From Candidatus Saccharimonadota bacterium (GTDB lineage Bacteria > Patescibacteriota > Saccharimonadia > Saccharimonadales > Saccharimonadaceae), in contig PJQJ01000032.1 in NCBI GenBank assembly GCA_002861585.1, positions 36,674 to 42,110 on the forward strand: a stretch of 5,437 nt of DNA. Direction: 5' to 3'. Below the pieces are notes generated by a model. The model had not been told where the DNA came from, ran no database searches, and was given only the letters and a program-made list of their open reading frames with translations. This document shows positions 4,610-5,437 of this stretch, piece after piece (position 1 is the stretch's first letter; each line of letters begins with the position of its first letter). The position numbers were made by a program, and so were the translations under genes.

Positions 4610-5437
4610 ATGGCAGGATCGTCCAAAAAGACCGACAAATCTGAAGTAACCGGTAGCAGCACAGACAGTGGAAAGATTAAAGCTCTTGGCCTTGCCATGG
4701 AGCAGATTGAAAAGCAGTTTGGTACTGGATCAATCATGAAGTTGGGTGAGGCGCATCGGGCAGAAGTAGAGCTTATCCCATCAGGAGCCCTAAGCCTTGA
4801 TCTTGCCCTGGGTGGTGGCTACCCAAAAGGACGTATTATTGAAATTTACGGTCCTGAATCAAGTGGTAAGACGACATTAACCCTCCACGCTATTGCAGAA
4901 GTGCAAAAGCAGGGTGGAACAGCAGCCTTCATTGATGCGGAACACGCTCTTGATCCATCGTATGCTCGTCGCCTCGGTGTTGATACGGATAACCTACTAG
5001 TGAGCCAGCCTGACAATGGCGAGCAAGCACTAGAGATTTGTGAAACGCTCGTACGTTCAAATGCGGTTGATCTGATTGTCGTAGACTCCGTCGCCGCCCT
5101 TGTACCACAAGCAGAGATTGAAGGTGATATGGGCGATTCACATATGGGATTGCAGGCACGCCTTATGAGTCAGGCGCTTCGTAAGCTGACTGGTATTATC
5201 AACAAGAGTAAGGCTACGGTCATCTTTATTAACCAGATCCGTATGAAGATTGGTGTTATGTTCGGTAACCCAGAGACGACTACTGGTGGTAATGCACTTA
5301 AATTTTATGCGAGTGTTCGTCTTGATATACGTCGCACCGGTCAGATTAAAGTTGGCGAAGACATTATAGGTAACCGTACAAAAGTAAAAGTCGTAAAGAA
5401 TAAGATTGCGCCACCATTTAGAACCGCCGAGTTCGAC
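4610..5437 (+). CDS. recA: Recombinase RecA, N-terminal 276 residues (truncated by window end)
   Basis: RecA polymerises on single-stranded DNA and catalyses homologous pairing and strand exchange, and it stimulates LexA-type self-cleavage where such repressors exist. The 276 residues present run open to the window edge; full RecA is about 350. After a Ser/Lys-rich N-terminal extension (about 1-20) come KALGLAMEQIEKQFGTGSIM, Walker A GPESSGKT (81-88), the catalytic-Glu region IDAEHALD (Glu111), Walker B LIVVD (155-159), loop L1 around EGDMGDSHMGLQ (171-182), and loop L2 with NQIRMKIGVMFGNPETTTGG (208-227). All signature residues are intact. The start is supported by AGGGAG 5 nt upstream. The gene is divergent from the pilin-like gene, with 82 nt between the start codons, and together with ruvCAB makes a recombination locus. 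Confidence 0.98.
   Translation, partial: MAGSSKKTDKSEVTGSSTDSGKIKALGLAMEQIEKQFGTGSIMKLGEAHRAEVELIPSGALSLDLALGGGYPKGRIIEIYGPESSGKTTLTLHAIAEVQKQGGTAAFIDAEHALDPSYARRLGVDTDNLLVSQPDNGEQALEICETLVRSNAVDLIVVDSVAALVPQAEIEGDMGDSHMGLQARLMSQALRKLTGIINKSKATVIFINQIRMKIGVMFGNPETTTGGNALKFYASVRLDIRRTGQIKVGEDIIGNRTKVKVVKNKIAPPFRTAEFD

Noticed and set aside
4528..4737. N-terminal extension of the pilin-like frame antisense to recA
   Set aside because: The class III prepilin leader MNKQNG-F needs to be at the N-terminus, and the extension covers the recA start on the other strand.

Overview
The window looks like chromosomal DNA from a small-genome bacterium of the Candidate Phyla Radiation, most likely a Saccharibacterium (TM7). 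This assignment is an inference. It rests on the tight run ruvC - ruvA - ruvB - small bPH2 membrane protein - type IV pilin-like gene - recA, on the moderate GC of these genes, on promoters placed for leaderless transcription, and on my memory of similar gene orders in that phylum. UGA is used as a normal stop (ruvA), so the UGA=Gly code of some other CPR lineages does not apply.

Layout. Positions 3-242 are the C-terminal tail of a membrane-anchored protein. ruvC follows (274-765). Positions 766-1810 interrupt the expected ruvC-ruvA adjacency with one very GC-rich gene (893-1612). It encodes a 239-residue secreted protein of unknown function, with its own promoter candidate, a 5' UTR hairpin, a textbook Shine-Dalgarno and a long GC-rich hairpin behind it. 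ruvA (1811-2395) and ruvB (2392-3435) are coupled through an ATGA overlap. A bPH2 (YdbS-like) membrane protein (3443-4138) starts from a promoter whose -10 box contains the ruvB stop codon. It converges on a minus-strand pilin-like gene (4135-4527), the two stop codons sharing one CTAG. recA (4610 to the window end, truncated) is transcribed divergently from the pilin gene out of a short shared promoter region.

How the genes work together. RuvC, RuvA and RuvB form the Holliday-junction branch-migration and resolution machine, and RecA makes the strand-exchange intermediates it acts on, so most of the window is a homologous-recombination locus. A type IV pilin-like protein beside recA is suggestive of DNA uptake but does not prove it.

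The most noteworthy item is the GC-rich secreted-protein gene between ruvC and ruvA. Its base composition, codon use and strong Shine-Dalgarno resemble an actinobacterial gene and differ from every neighbour. Because Saccharibacteria live on actinobacterial hosts, transfer from a host is an attractive explanation. An assembly or amplification chimera must be excluded first. A second pattern is the alignment of -10 hexamers 6-7 nt before the ATGs of ruvC, ruvA and the bPH2 gene, which predicts leaderless mRNAs, whereas ruvB, recA and the foreign-looking gene have Shine-Dalgarno sequences.
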